Source of the DNA: Chrysomallon squamiferum
Lineage: Eukaryota; Mollusca; Gastropoda; Neomphalida; Peltospiridae
Direction of reading: 5' to 3'
DNA: 64,000 nt
Assembly: GCA_012295275.1 (NCBI GenBank)
Contig: CM022666.1
Coordinates: forward strand, 787,501 to 851,500
Part shown: positions 36,061 to 49,284 of the stretch, piece after piece
How the letters are laid out: each line of letters opens with the position of its first letter
Position numbering within the stretch: the stretch's first letter is position 1
Translations under genes and position numbers: made by a program
Notes under the pieces: model-generated
Told to the model about the DNA's origin: nothing
The model's input: only the letters and a program-made list of their open reading frames with translations
Database searches by the model: none

Positions 36061-37700
36061 TTAATACACAAGTTCAATCAATACATTTTTTTTTTCTTCT
36101 TCTTCATTCCAAAGATTAGACCGACGGAATCAAAGTGAAAGGTTTGTTAGACAGCAATATTGGAAAACTTGACACGTTATGGCAAGGAGATTTTTATATT
36201 CCCTTTTTTTTTTTTTTTTTTTTTTTTTGTCAAATGTGAAAGAGTGATCTGTGATATGAAATACTATTAATAAAACTGATAAAGCCAAACAAACAGTCTG
36301 TCTTTCTCTGAAGAGCCCATTTTTTTTTTTCCCATTCTTGATAATGTCATCGAGACGTCTCCTGTTTGATAAGCCCGTGATTTTTGTTTTCGGAAAAAAT
36401 TAACCCATACAACCAGATTTACAGCCGAGGGTCACCTATTTCTTTTTACGAAAAGCACACGAAGAAAAATAGCTGACTGAAAGCTAATATCATTAAATAA
36501 TGTCTGCCTTGCCTTCACAAAACTAGCATTCTTCTTCACCTTTGCCACATAGCCAAATATACAGCCCACTCTCACTTTGCCCTTTCGTATCCAACACCTT
36601 CACATTGTATAAGTGCCGTATCTCACACCAGAGACTCACACATTTCTGATTGGCTGTCACCGTATCTGGCTGCTGTTAGTGATTCCTGAGTAACAGGTCA
36701 TTAACAGAACAGAACAGAATTAGTTCCTGGGTAATGTTCTTGTGTTTGACTTGAAGGACAAAACTGGCTCCTTTTTTCAGTGCTGTTGTTGAATGGATAA
36801 AGTAATCGGTTTCTTGATAGTGGTTTGCATTTATTATTAGTAAAGAATAAGCTCCTTCTTGATGTGTTTGTATTCGGGGGAAAAAATATTGGGGATTTTT
36901 TTTGGGTGGTTTGGTTTGTTTTATTTTATTTTATTTTATTTTATTTTATTATTATTTTTTTTTTTTAAAGCAGTTCTGTATGGGACAGAACAACCATTAT
37001 CATCATGTAGAACTTTACTAATGTTCAGTATTAATGAGGTGTTAAATATGGGTGTTTTGTCTACGTGTGTTTAATTCAGGGCAGTTTTTAACACTGCAGT
37101 GTATCACTGGAGGACTCCGCATTACTCCAGGGCTGGTTTGATTCATTATTTCACTTTTTCCACTGTGAATTATTCAGAAATCACACCATGAATTATTCAG
37201 AAATCACACCATGAATTATTCCACTGTAATATTTAATTTACATATTTATTCCCAACACTGTCAAAGGCTTAAATAATAAACACCTTCTTCTTTTTTTATT
37301 TCTTTCTCTTTCTTAATTTTCAATTCATTATTTTCATCTGTTCGGGTTAGGTAGCAGATCCAAAACTTTTTTTCTTTTTCTAATAAAACAAAAAACTCAA
37401 AAAAAATTATAAAGATATTGTTCAGCACTGGGTTTGCATACAGTGGGGATTATGATTTGGAATGTGAAATATTTCAATTATTAAATGCATCGATGCATTA
37501 AATATTCAGTTATTAAATAATCTGAAAGTGAAATTAATTTTAATATTGTGGAGGGGTTTCTTTTATTACTTTTTTTTTTTTTACTTCTCTTTAGTTTTAT
37601 TTTTTTTATTTTTCTGTAGCTGACTGTTAAGATATTACTTCACTGATACAATTTATATTCATTGTTGTGTATTCTTTACACATTCAATTTAAACCGTAGG
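36061..37700. other. Non-coding sequence, no gene seen
   Basis: Poly(T) 36204-36229, (TTTTA)n 36920-36949, T runs near 37570. A 23-bp duplication (CCATGAATTATTCAGAAATC) lies near 37167-37215. A complex patch at 36300-36430 carries CATCGAGACGTCTCC, an imperfect palindrome. Confidence 0.5.
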
Positions 37701-39595
37701 ATTAAACAACAAATCTAATTTCTAATCTCACACACACACATGTATGCACGCACACACACACACTAATAAAAAAAACTGAAATAAAATGTCATTTTAACCT
37801 AAGTTCATTTGTTCTTAAATAACCCTAAATTTAAAAAATAACTAAACACACACACACACACACATCACACATAATAAAGAAAATTTTGTCAACAACAGTA
37901 AAAGAAAAGAACATAAAACGTTTGTTTTGACATAAAGTTCACCTGCTCTGAAACAAACTGTTTTTAATCTTCTCTGAGCGTCTTTAACTCGTGTTAACAG
38001 ATTTGATTTTTAAAATGAAAAAGAGAAAAAAGAGATAGAAAATGAAAATGGAGCATGGATGTTCTTTCATTTCTGTAATTTAACAGCTGGGTCTGGACTT
38101 CATGGACCTCCAGGGACTTTCCAGAGGTGCTGAAAAAACTGCACCAGTTCTTAATGTTCTTACAGAAAACAATTTTCAGCCAAAGAAGAAAAAAAAGAAA
38201 AAATGTTCTTCAGATGTCTGTCTGGGTTGTTTTTTTCCCCAGATGTTTTCAGTTAAGATGGCTTCCACCTTTTTTCTCTCTTCACTTTAACACCTCATTC
38301 ACTACTGTGATAGTCATTGGCAAATACCTTGTTGTATGTGCTTAGAAAACTTGTACTTGAAAAAAAACAATATTGCATATTAAAATGAGGAGTACAAATT
38401 AGGAACAAATGATCTTTTAAAATCTTTATGTTATTAAAGATTCTTGTAACATATGCTATCTAATAAGAAGGAATTTTTAAATTACTTCAAAAATGACCTT
38501 TTAAATTTTATTATTTTTTATTTTATTTTATTTTTAATCCATAGATGTTTTTACATTTTTATTTTAACATAGCTGCTTGTAGTACATACTGAACTATGTA
38601 ATGAAGAAGTTTTTTTTTAAATTACTTCAAAAAGAAACTTTTAAATCTCTTTTCTTTTTAACTACAGATTTAAAAAAAAAAAAAAATCTTTATCATAAAA
38701 GCCTTTAGTCATATTCAACAAAGATGAAAGGAAATCCTGCAAAAGATTTCAGAGTAAAAAGAAACTTGATGAGAAACACAGAAGTTTTTAGGTTTTCTGT
38801 GATCAAGAAATAAAATGTTATTATTTATAATTAACCTCATTCCACAGATCAGTACCCCAAAAAATAAAAGTCACTAAGTACTTCTCTTTTTTTTTTTATA
38901 TATCCATCATCAAAGACAAGAGAATAAAAATAAAAACAACATTAAGAGTAAAAAAAAAAAAAAAAAAAAATGCATGAAAGTCAAATGACCCATTTAAAAA
39001 CAAGGGTGTTGGTTTGATCTTCGAGCCATACAGGTTTGAAGTTTTGTGTTTCTGTCAATGTTTGTTAACTTGATATGACTTGTCTCAAGAAGTCTGAAAA
39101 CATCTTTCATTTGCATTAACTGCTTATTGTTTATTTATTCATGTTAATCACTCATTCTGAAAAAACCCGGTATCTAACTTCAGGTAATGAGATACCTGGA
39201 CATGAAATAAACAGGCTGCTGTGATTCTGGACGTTCTGTTACAAATGTTGTGGTGAGTTCTTCACTGTGAATCATTTATTTTATATATCACACTTTATTT
39301 ATTTACCTGAAAAATCCATTTATGGCAAAGATTTTTTATTTTTATTTATTTATTTTTATTTTTATTTTTATTTTTTGTGGTTTGTTTTTATTTTATTTAT
39401 TTCCGATTTTATTATTTACCTTTTCCCTTGACAGGTTTGAGATCAAACAGTAATTTCGTCACTTTGATCACAGTTTGTTTCAGTTTATACAAACCCCATA
39501 ACATTTAAACACAAAGGAAAGTCTATTTTGTTTAACAGCTGTCTAAGCATGTTTATTAATTTTCAGTCACTGTCTGTAGCCTCTCACATAAACCC
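37701..39595. other. AT-rich non-coding sequence
   Basis: (CA)n at 37730-37762 and 37848-37864, poly(A) runs, (ATTT)n near 39340-39375. The frames at 38102-38345 overlap in two phases and show no exon signals. Confidence 0.5.
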
Positions 39596-39599
39596 ATAC

Positions 39600-39750
39600 A
39601 TGTACTGAAATACACACAATAAGAAAAGATCAAATACACTTCCAGCAAGAAGAGGGCTACTCTTTTTTCAGTTAGCAATAAATGTCAGTCATTTACACAT
39701 ACCCATGAACAGGGAAAAGGAAATAGCCAGCAGGCAATGAATTGATTGTT
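39600..39750 (-). repeat. Molluscan-type SINE, strongly decayed copy
   Basis: GGGCTACTCTTTTTTCAGTT, AGCAATAAATGTCAGTCATT, CACATACCCATGAACAGGG and GGAAATAGCCAGCAGGC keep the order of the SINE body seen near 24.3 kb. Identity is low. Confidence 0.5.
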
Positions 39751-40190
39751 TTTTTAATGTAAGACATTTATCTTTCTGATCAGTCTTGTAACCATGATAC
39801 ACATCTACCTGGTTGATTACATACACAGATTATAATACCTGCCTTGTTATACTCTGTATTGTGTAGCATGATTTGTGGCTGAAAATAAAACTTTTCAGAC
39901 TTACTCAAACTTCTAAAACAAATTCCAAAAAGAGAAAATACACAAACTCAGTGAACTGTACAATCGTCCAGAATAAAATTTGTTCTGGTCTTTGTGAGCA
40001 TCTGAATACAGCAACATTATCATGATTATGTTCTTGTCCATCTTAACTGAAACCTTATGTTCCTGCAGTTTATCATCTCAATCTCAAACCACTACAACCC
40101 ATCAAAAACATCTTAGCAGTTGAACTTTTAAACTTTCCAAATATTTGTATTTATCCATGACACCAATCCACATAGTAACATCTATGAAAT
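39751..40190. other. Non-coding sequence
   Basis: No supported element. Confidence 0.4.
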
Positions 40191-40395
40191 ACCAGCATCA
40201 TCATCATCAACACCACAACCACCACTTCACCATAATATCAACATCACCATAACTTCACCACTAACACCACCATCTTTATCATCAACTTCACCATCACCGT
40301 CAATGTCAACATCCCACCATCTTTACTATAACCATCAACCACCACCCCATCACCACCACAACCACCAGAACCAACAACAACCTAAACCAAAACCT
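40191..40395. repeat. Degenerate (CAY)/(ACC) triplet region
   Basis: ATC, ACC, ACA and TCA triplets over about 200 bp. Confidence 0.8.
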
Positions 40396-40794
40396 CTATA
40401 AACCACTATTTTCTGTTTTTCCTTCAGCTAAATCCTCACAGTGATTCTTCATTATGTGAGGATCTCTCAGAACTCTGTACCCAGACACCAGCTTATCCCA
40501 GATTCTAACCAAATCCCTGGGAGACAAGTGTCAGTGTCTGTGTTAACTCAAATCCTGCTCTGTAAACAGAATTTTCCTCAACTCTACCACAAAACACAGC
40601 AGACCAACTTCACTGAAAAAAACCACCCTCTGTATCTAAAACATAAATCAGAATCTGTCGACTCAAACCTCATGTTGTAGATCAAAATTTCAAAAGTGTT
40701 AACACAAAATCCACTGAAATTATTTTTTTATCAAGAATTTTAAAACCATATATACACAAACAAACAACAACAACAAACAAACAAAATAATAATA

Positions 40795-40827
<33 letters not shown>

Positions 40828-41440
40828 TTGATGATAATAAATAAAATACTTTTTAAAATCTTAATAAAATCAACATATAATACTAGGTGTACTATAATTC
40901 AAATTGTATTCTAACTAGGTATTTGAAAAACTCTGTCCAAGCTTCAACTTAAACCACCATTACAAAATCCCATCCAGCATTTTAACAGGCATCTATTAAG
41001 ATCTGTATTAACTCAAAACTGGTTTGTAATTAACATTTCAAAAACTAAACACTACTACTAACACCACTGTTACATAATCCCAAACCATGATTCAGATCAA
41101 CATCTATTTTAACTTTCAAAATCTTCATCATCCCAAATCCCTTCTACTGCATCCATTACAAGATGAAACCCAAGATTTTCACCAGCATCCAGACTTCATG
41201 ACAAGATGAGATACAACAACAGAAACCTTCTGTTTCAGACATACTTCAGCAGACATAAAAATTCCAGCTCCCTGGCACATCACAGATGTTTTCCCAGAAT
41301 GCAACAGGATCCATAGATTCAATCAACAAACTCAGGAACCCCTGGACAATGGTCTTGTAAATTCCAGCAAATGAAACGACAGTGGTCCAGTACAAGTCCC
41401 ATACAATCAATGCTAGACACTTTTTGTATGGCGACAATAA
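40396..41440. other. Pyrimidine/A-rich non-coding sequence with faint internal repeats
   Basis: CTGTRTTAACTCAAA phrases at 40533 and 41003 and CCCA..TTTTAAC phrases suggest an old array. (ATG)n lies at 40793-40838. The open frame at 40441-40680 has no splice or family support. Confidence 0.45.
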
Positions 41441-43010
41441 AAACCTTTTAATCGTTACGGTGAATGAAATTCTTGTAAGTACCGTTTCAAATCATTTTAA
41501 TTCTGTGCAAGACACTTCAGTGGGTATTCAGAAAGAAAAAAGCAATAAAACGTAATTAAGTCAGTGAATATGAAAAATAGTCAGTGCTTTTATTATTATT
41601 ATTATTTGACGTTTTATTATTTATTTGGTTTTTATGCTGTGATATAGAAAATATGAAAATAAAACTAAAAATACAAGAGGATGTTAACAAGTTAATTATG
41701 CAAACATTTTTATTTAAAATAAAAACTGACAGTAAAAAAAAATTGGTTTCTGTGGTTACCCATTTATAGCAAAACTGAAAATTTAAACTACAAAATGGCC
41801 ATTAATGTTTACTTAATTCAAGTTAAAAATAATAAAATAAAATAAAAATAAAATAAAATAAAATATTACATGACAAATAAAAACAAATTTTAAAATGAAA
41901 AAAAAATAAAATAAAATAACTATTTTAAAACATTGTTTTCAAGATATAATTTTATAACATTTTATTACAAAGATAAAAAGTGAAAATTACTTAATGTAAG
42001 ACTTTGTATTACTTTATTTAACAATGTAAATATTTCAAAGATTTATTTTTCTTTATATTAGCTGGTTAGGCAAAGAAAATTAAAAAAAATAAATAAATAA
42101 ATAAATTATATAATAAAAACAAACAAATAAATAAATAAATAAATAAAATGTTTTTAAAAAATTAAATTTTAAAAATTTCTTCAAATAAATAACAACATTA
42201 TCATCATTCCAATTTTTTTTTAAATTTTTTATATTATTTCAACTTTTAGTACTGAAAATATTTTAAACTGTTGTTTTTCCATTTACAAGCATCACAAATA
42301 TGTATTTTCTTTCAATTTCTACATCAATTCAAACCACTCTAAACACATGCACAATAGAAAAAACAAAAAAATCAATCAATCACTCCATCAAATAACATCG
42401 ATGAAAACTGAAATCCTGGCACACCTCTCTGAAACATTCTGAAGTCTCTTTAAACTGAACTGCATATTCCAGCATTCAAATCTGCCCATAATCAGCAGAA
42501 ATGAAAGATTTTTCTTTACGTCTTTCAGTAAGTCTGTGTTTATTCAATTCGTCTGCTGTCTGATCTGATTCTTAGGAAATGACAAAACTGTTTTATTCTC
42601 CGTCAAAACAGCATCTAAATATGGCTGACTTCGTATTTAACGGCCTGCGTATACGACAAAAGATTTTCGGTGCAGAATTGCAATTTCATGACCTTATCTT
42701 TCTGTCAATACTTCTTCATCTTCTTTTATATTTTTGTGTCATAAATATATTTTTATTTCAAGCTTTGTCTTGTTTCTTTGATTATTATCATCATCAGTGT
42801 TTATAATGGTGCTGTCAGTGATGTAAAAATTGTTTGAAGAAGAAGAATGAAAATGATATAAATTAAAATAAAACAAAAAAAAAAAAAAAAATTTGAATTT
42901 AAAAAATCATAACCTAAATTTGTAAATATGTAAATTAATAAGAAAACAATCTTAATTTAAAGATACAATACATTTGTGCATTAAAATATTTTTTGTGGTT
43001 TATTTAAAAT
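41441..43010. other. AT-rich non-coding sequence
   Basis: (AATAA)n-like runs near 41830-41870 and 42090-42150. A more complex patch lies at 42400-42700. No gene supported. Confidence 0.5.
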
Positions 43011-43017
43011 ATATATA

Positions 43018-43053
<36 letters not shown>

Positions 43054-43145
43054 TACACAGATATGCGAATAAATTAAAATAATACGAAATAATTTCAATT
43101 TTATTTAAAATAATAATAATAATAATAATAAAGATATATATAAGT
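43011..43145. repeat. (AT)n-(GTAT)n and (AAT)n microsatellites
   Basis: AT run, six GTAT units, then (AAT)n at 43109-43130. Confidence 0.95.
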
Positions 43146-43440
43146 AACTGAACAAAACAAAAAAAAAAGTTAAAAAAGAAAAAAAAAGTACAACAGGGTT
43201 TAGTGTTACAGTATTCACGAACCAACTGACATGTGCAATATGAAGTGGAGCTGAATTTACATTTTTATTGCATGGCACGTGGTGATATAAAACAAAGTTA
43301 TAACCTTCTGAACCTGCATAAACAGACACCCGAGGTAAGAATGAAAACACTGAAACTGTTTACTCAAACATCAACACAATCTGTGAAGTGATAAATATTC
43401 ATATTCATAGATTCTTGTATTTATCTACACCAGCACAATT
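43146..43440. other. Non-coding sequence
   Basis: No supported element. Confidence 0.4.
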
Positions 43441-43442
43441 TT

Positions 43443-43475
<33 letters not shown>

Positions 43476-43810
43476 GTAGTTCTTTGATTCTGTTTTATTT
43501 ATTATTTTTATTTATTTAATTTTTTTAATTATTATTATTTTTTTTTTTTATTTATCATTTATTTATTATTTTTATCTGTTTTTTATTTATTATTTTTATG
43601 TATTTATTTTATTTTTTTTTTTTGATATTACTACCACTATAATAACAACCTTTATTATATATTTATATTATTGATAACTATCATTATGACTGTTTAAGAT
43701 ATTTCTACCAAACACCTCGAGTACAGACATTATATTAAATTTATTTATTTACTTATATTTATTTATTAGTTTATTCATTCATTCATTCATTAATTCATTC
43801 ATTTTTTATT

Positions 43811-43849
<39 letters not shown>

Positions 43850-43860
43850 TAAAACATTAT
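43441..43860. repeat. Poly(T), (ATTT)n and (ATTC)n low-complexity region
   Basis: T30-type run at 43450-43475, then ATTT tetranucleotides and ATTC units to 43850. Confidence 0.9.
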
Positions 43861-44137
43861 CTCTATTACACAACTTACTACACAAAGCAGTAAATGTGTG
43901 TAACTTTCAACAAGTATCACATAAACAGAAAATATTTCAGAGCATCTGAACAATTAACACCTAACTAACTGCAACTTCAACACCTATCTGCTTGATCACA
44001 GCTTAAATTAACAACAGCAGCAGCAGCTTCAATTCAACAACACTTTGTGAACCGAGAATTAACTCTGTACACGCAACACGCAAGTCTGTCAGGGAGCTGA
44101 ATTACCGATGAGTTTTAACATGACAGTCTTCAAACCT

Positions 44138-44173
44138 GGGTGGGATGGGGGAGGGGAAGGGTGTGTGGGGGGG
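44138..44173 (+). other. G-quadruplex-forming motif
   Basis: GGGTGGGATGGGGGAGGGG followed by AAGGGTGTGTGGGGGGG has six G-tracts with loops of 1-5 nt. Confidence 0.85.
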
Positions 44174-44249
44174 CGATACTAACAATAGTTTAGTAGGTCA
44201 GTGCACTTAAGCAAGAGCAGGTGATGATCTTCAAGTTACTGTGACTGGT

Positions 44250-45255
44250 TGTGTTCATTATCATCATTACTGACTCCTGTACAGGTAGACTTTAATGTAT
44301 TAGTTTTTAAATTACAAATGTTTTTCTGGGTTGTTTTTTATTTTTTATGTAATTCTCAAACCTGGCTATAATTCTGTGGTTAAAATAAATTAAAAAAAAA
44401 AATTGAAGGTACTCAGTAGTTAGATGTCTTGTAATCAAAATATAATTTCCAACTCCTACATAAAATAAATTTAAATTTATCAGTATTTAAATTACAGACG
44501 GTTTCTGTGTTTTTCAGTGTGAATGTAGCTCAATAACTACTACACTCAACCAATAACTTGTGACCCTCAGTTTCAACATATACAAAAAAAAACCCACTAA
44601 AATAATTATCACGTCTTTCTTTTTACTTTGGTTTATTGGTACTTAAATTAGTATAACTTAGTGACTTGGATGGGGCAGGCTACACTTTAGTGAGTAGAAA
44701 AAAAATAAAAAAAATAAAAAAATATTGGATGACTCTGAATTTAAATGGCAGTTCATGCTGCAAACAAAAACCAAATTTAATTCTCCTGAACTGTTAGGAC
44801 TGTAATTTATTAGGATTTAAATTACAAATCGTTTCTGTTTGTTTCTTAATGTGGTTGGGGTGAGGATACAAAATTCAGTTCAGTGGTTAGTGTGGGCTTA
44901 AAACAAGAATTGATGATCATCTGATTTTATGACTACTTTGTCCTGGAAACAAAAGAAAAATCTAAATTAATTGATCAACTCACTTATAGTTCCATTTTAT
45001 TTTACTAAGGATTTAAATTTCTGATGGTTGATGTTTTTTAATGTGAAATTCTGAAATCTGCTTGGAACAAACTGCAACCCAGTGCTTAGAACTGGCAGTG
45101 AGCCTGTTTTAATGTACACAAAATTAAACATTGATTATCAAGTCCTCTTTAAGCTTCTGTTATCTACTTTATTTGGACACAAGTTTCCTAATGGTTTCTT
45201 TGTTTTACAGTAACGTTCTGAAACTAAAACTGTTATTTCATTGATTAGTCCACTT
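44250..45255. repeat. Old tandem array, unit about 155-195 bp, with tRNA-like word
   Basis: TATTTAAATTACAGACGGTTTC-type anchors occur near 44301, 44480, 44635, 44810, 45005 and 45175 (spacing about 179, 155, 175, 195, 170). About 60-90 nt after several anchors is a phrase like CAGTTCAGTGGTTAGTGTG, CCCAGTGCTTAGAACTGGC or TACTCAGTAGTTAGATG, which resembles a tRNA A-box. Confidence 0.6.
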
Positions 45256-45369
45256 TATCAAAAATTAACAACCAAAATAAAATAAAATAAAATAAAATAA
45301 AATAATGTATTAAGGACTATTGTACAACAATGTTTTACTTTGTTAAATTAACAACAGTAAGAGCTTACG

Positions 45370-45560
45370 TCATTTAACACAGCACTTTGTGGGAGGTCAC
45401 ATGGTTACACCACTGAAGTTGCAAGATCAACCCAGATTAGCATATATTAGATCATATCCAATTCTAGCCAGTGTTCTAAATGGTTTTACAAAGATAGTGA
45501 GTGCTACATGCACTATACAAATATGCTTTTTCCCATTACACAGGATGCTCCAAATACAGT
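45370..45560 (+). repeat. Molluscan-type tRNA-derived SINE, decayed copy in forward orientation
   Basis: AGGTCACATGGTTACACCACTG (A-box region) and AGATCAACCCAGATTAGC (B-box region) precede ATATCCAATTCTAGCCAGTG. GTGAGTGCTACATGCACTAT then follows in the order of the SINE body. Low identity. Confidence 0.5.
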
Positions 45561-45627
45561 TTACTGAACATTGTCAAATGTCCATACTTCCTTTCCTGTG
45601 TAGCAGAAACATTAAAAGCCTGCCCAT

Positions 45628-45805
45628 CTCTCTCTTTCTTTCTCTCTCTCTCTCTCTCTCTTTATGTACATACACACACACACACACACACATACACACC
45701 CACACACACACTATATATAGATATATATAATGATATATATATATATATATATATAGATTCATATATATATAGATATAATGATATATATATATATATATTA
45801 AATAA
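45628..45805. repeat. (CT)n-(CA)n-(AT)n microsatellite
   Basis: CT run, CA run, then TATATA/GATATAATGATATATA units that are strongly self-complementary. Confidence 0.95.
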
Positions 45806-46307
45806 AAGAACTGTATGATTGACAGCAATTAAGTGTTGATATTAAAATATGTCGAGGTGTTATTAAACATTTAGAGACCACACAAAACCTGTTATTACTT
45901 TATAAATAAAACACCTGTCACCTGTTTTACAAACACGTTTGTACTTATCATCCTGTTTTCATAAATATATACACAAAAAAGAAAATGTGGAAAATAATTT
46001 TAAAAGAGGATCTAAATAATTATTAAAAATAAATCAAATGTCATTTATAAGTTTATACACTAATAAAAAATAATATAAAAAGGAGAAGAAAAGAAGAAAA
46101 AAACACCTCTTCTGTTTTAAGTAATGAAACATGAGTAATATGCAATGACATCTTTGTTGTGGTTATTTTACATAAAAATACATTTTCATCAGAAAAAAAA
46201 AACCCAATAAAAAATAACTGAAAATAATACAATTTTATTAAAAGCCTAAAACTGGCACAACAGTTTTGAAAAATACTTGTTTTTAAATTCAAGCTGATAA
46301 ATAATTT

Positions 46308-46338
<31 letters not shown>

Positions 46339-46895
46339 TTATGATTATTATTATTTTTATTGATATTATTATTTATTTTATTTTTCATAAACTTCAATCA
46401 AGGTGGTCTTCTGTTCAACAAATATTTAATCATTAGTTTACATTTAACAAAAATCTCAAACGTTCACACTTAAGTGAAGAAACCAACTTCAAATAATCAA
46501 AACGAGAAACTGCAATCACCTGAAATGACAGAGAGGTTGCAACCTCTGAGAGTTGCAAACTGGACTGAATCTGTGCTGCATTTTACAAGCCTCACAGATG
46601 TGAAAATGTGAAAAGCAGACACAAGTTTTTATCTGAATCATTGGGGAGAGAAAAGAAGCCAAAGCCTGGGATCTGCTGCTTTCAGTTGAGATTCTGTCAT
46701 TCACAGGTGACTCTGGTAATTTAGTGTGAATAGCAAATCATAAACAAAAACTCTTTCTGCGGGACATTCGGACAGACAGAGCTATCTGACTGCAGGGTTC
46801 TTCACAAAGATCTCAGAGCTCAGACTCATAACTGACTCAGAACTCAGAGGATGTTGAGTATACTAGTGCCAATTAGAGAAATCAGATGGAGCCAG
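45806..46895. other. Non-coding sequence
   Basis: (ATTT)n at 46306-46340. Complex patch at 46500-46880 with a 62-codon minus frame but no splice or family support. Confidence 0.45.
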
Positions 46896-48245
46896 ATTTT
46901 CACAGGAAATGTGTCAGAATGTGAGGCACTAACATGCGTTAACTGAATCTGAAAAACAGCTTGTAACACTTCTGTTCAGTAACTCAGCCACAAAGAGGTT
47001 TTTAGCTTAAAATACTGAGATCTCAGTTTTAAATAGGGGCTTAATAACACTGCTTATAAAATACCAGAAGTGGAAAATCTGTGATATCAACATGCTTTAA
47101 ATTAATCTAAAAAAACAGGTAATGTAGTTATGTACAATAATTTACTCAAAAAAAAGTTTTTTTTAGCTTCAAATATTGAGCTCTGTATTTTAAAAAAGTG
47201 GCTTGTTAATACTGCTTATAAAATATTAGAAATTGAAAATATCCAGTTCTTGATATCAACATGCTTTAAATTAATCTGAAAAAAAACCACACAGCTAATG
47301 TACAATAATTTACTCAACAAAAATATTTTAATATTAACTTCCTATTAAGATCTGTATTTTAAATTGTGGCTTAGTAATGGTGCTTATAAAACATTCAGGA
47401 GGTGCTAACGCAGAAGATATCTGTTTTTATGATTTCAACAAGCTATAAATTAATCTGTGAAACAGCTTATCTGTAGAACAGCTTATCTGCGAAAAAGATT
47501 TTTATGCTGACAAAACCATAGAGATCCAGGATTTATAGTTTAAAATGTCGCATAAAATATTCAAAATGGATTTTTATGGGAAAGTATCTGGATCTATGAT
47601 AATAACTTTTTTTTTTTTTTTTAAATGAATTAATGGGAAAACATTAAGTGCAAAAACAAGACACAAAATATCAGATTTTTATTTCCAGATTATAGCCAGC
47701 AGTTTATAAAATACTGAAAATGTGTCTTTAGAAGGAAAATGTCCAAATGTAACATTTTACTGTTTAAAAAAAAAAAAAAAAAAAAAGGAAAATCTTGAAA
47801 AAGGCATATGTACAACATTTGTATAGTAAAAAGCAAAACTGAATCAGGATTTACAGTTTAAAGTGTGGCCAGACATCAAAATCTAATACACTAACCTTTT
47901 AAATGAATCTATAGAAAAAAACCCTCATGTAGACAGGAAAAGAAAAAGCCAACAGAATTTACAGCTTAAATTATGGTCAATAAAACCTGGATTTTACACG
48001 AGGAAATATCTGCATTTGTGATTCTAACACATGTTAAATTAATCTGTGAAAAACAGCAGTTTAGTTGTAAAAATAACAACAGAAAAAAAAAAAAAAATCA
48101 CCTTTAATCTGAAACAGTCATAAAATATTCAAAGTAGATTCTTGGCAGACAAAAAAATATCAAGATAACAAAAAAATAACATGCTTTAAACTTATGTTAT
48201 AAAACATTTTTTTTTTTTAAACTGCAGAAATCTATTCAGGGTCTT
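46895..48245. repeat. Old satellite-like array, about nine units of 134-179 bp
   Basis: The anchor AACATGCTTTAAATTAATCTG or a variant occurs at about 46931, 47089, 47258, 47437, 47601, 47751, 47892, 48026 and 48178. A second conserved phrase, TATAAAATATTNRRAR(G/T)TGGAAA, lies between. Neighbouring units are closest in the left half, and all are non-coding. Confidence 0.75.
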
Positions 48246-48780
48246 TTATAGCAGTAACCAATTTGAAACCAGTTCATTACAAACTGGTTATGGAGCAGTT
48301 TTTGTTGCTTATAAAGTTAGAAAAAAAAAAAATTTCAAGACAAAATGTGTCTGGAAACCAACTCTACTCTACAGCCAGAAGGATGTAAATTTATTTAAAA
48401 TAAAAAATAAAAAAAGAAAGATTTAATCAGCTATTAAATAAGAAAAGTTGAAATGGCATTTTTCTATAAATAATGTTTACGAGGTTTTTAAATGTTGACA
48501 GATATATCTGAGATATCTGTGTGAATTTGGAAAAAAACTGAAATAATTTTAAATCTTTTTTTTTTTATTAATTTGTTGCAAGCTCTGGTTAGACTAGAAA
48601 AAAAAATATATAAAAACATACTGAAAAGATTTATTCACTTCAAGAAATGTTACAGATTTCGTTTTGAAAGAGAATTTGAAAACCGAACCAGGAATAGTTT
48701 AAAATGAATTCATGCACCGTAATGAATATCTCACCGCAGACAACACAAAACTATAAATAAAAAAAATTCCAATAAAGACA
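48246..48780. other. AT-rich non-coding sequence
   Basis: Possible further decayed satellite units. No gene. Confidence 0.4.
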
Positions 48781-49050
48781 CAGTCTCTGGAACCTTATCA
48801 GGGCCCCTTGAGTTTGGCAAATGATTTAAGTCAAGTAATTAACATCAACAGGCCATTGTCTTCTCTCAGCCCGAGTTTTGAGTCAATTCTCTTTCAACAC
48901 CTGCTGATTATCATTTCAGTCAGAGAATAATCAATATCTGGTCTGGCAGTCACTTTATATCTCTGTCGGAACTGGAAAATAAACGAGATAAATGAGACCA
49001 TCTCGTAACAGCCAGTTATTACCTCGTTCAACAGCCCACCAAACACCAAA
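48781..49050. promoter_or_regulatory. Candidate regulatory island 8
   Basis: Unique sequence with AACCTTATCAGGGCCCC (GATA-like CTTATC), GGCCATTGTCTTC (Sox-like CCATTGTC), GTAATTAACATC (homeodomain-like) and ACCTGCTGATTATC (E-box, GATTA). Dense words of this kind suggest an enhancer. Inference only. Confidence 0.35.
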
Positions 49051-49054
49051 CCAG

Positions 49055-49120
49055 CACGCCGGTTAAGTCACCTTGTTTTAAGTGTGACAGGTACTCGGTT
49101 CGTACCCAGCTCCTTGCTGT
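49055..49120 (+). repeat. tRNA-like SINE head, decayed
   Basis: GCCGGTTAAGTCACCTTGTT (A-box and D-loop-like) is followed by ACTCGGTTCGTACCCAGC, a near-perfect B-box. The spacing fits a tRNA. A T-rich run follows. Confidence 0.5.
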
Positions 49121-49204
49121 TTGTTTTTTTTTTTTTTTCCTCACACATTTTTATTTATATTTATTTAGAATTAACTTATTAATTTAAAAAAAATATTAAA
49201 AAAA

Positions 49205-49210
49205 TGTGTA

Positions 49211-49281
<71 letters not shown>
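49205..49281. repeat. (GT)n-(AT)n microsatellite
   Basis: Short GT run, then (TA)30. Confidence 0.98.

Positions 49282-49284
<3 letters not shown>

Noticed and set aside
38290-38345. Possible additional forward SINE fragment (CACTACTGTGATAG ... GTTGTATGTGC)
   Set aside because: Only one short stretch resembles the SINE body; flanks do not continue the match.
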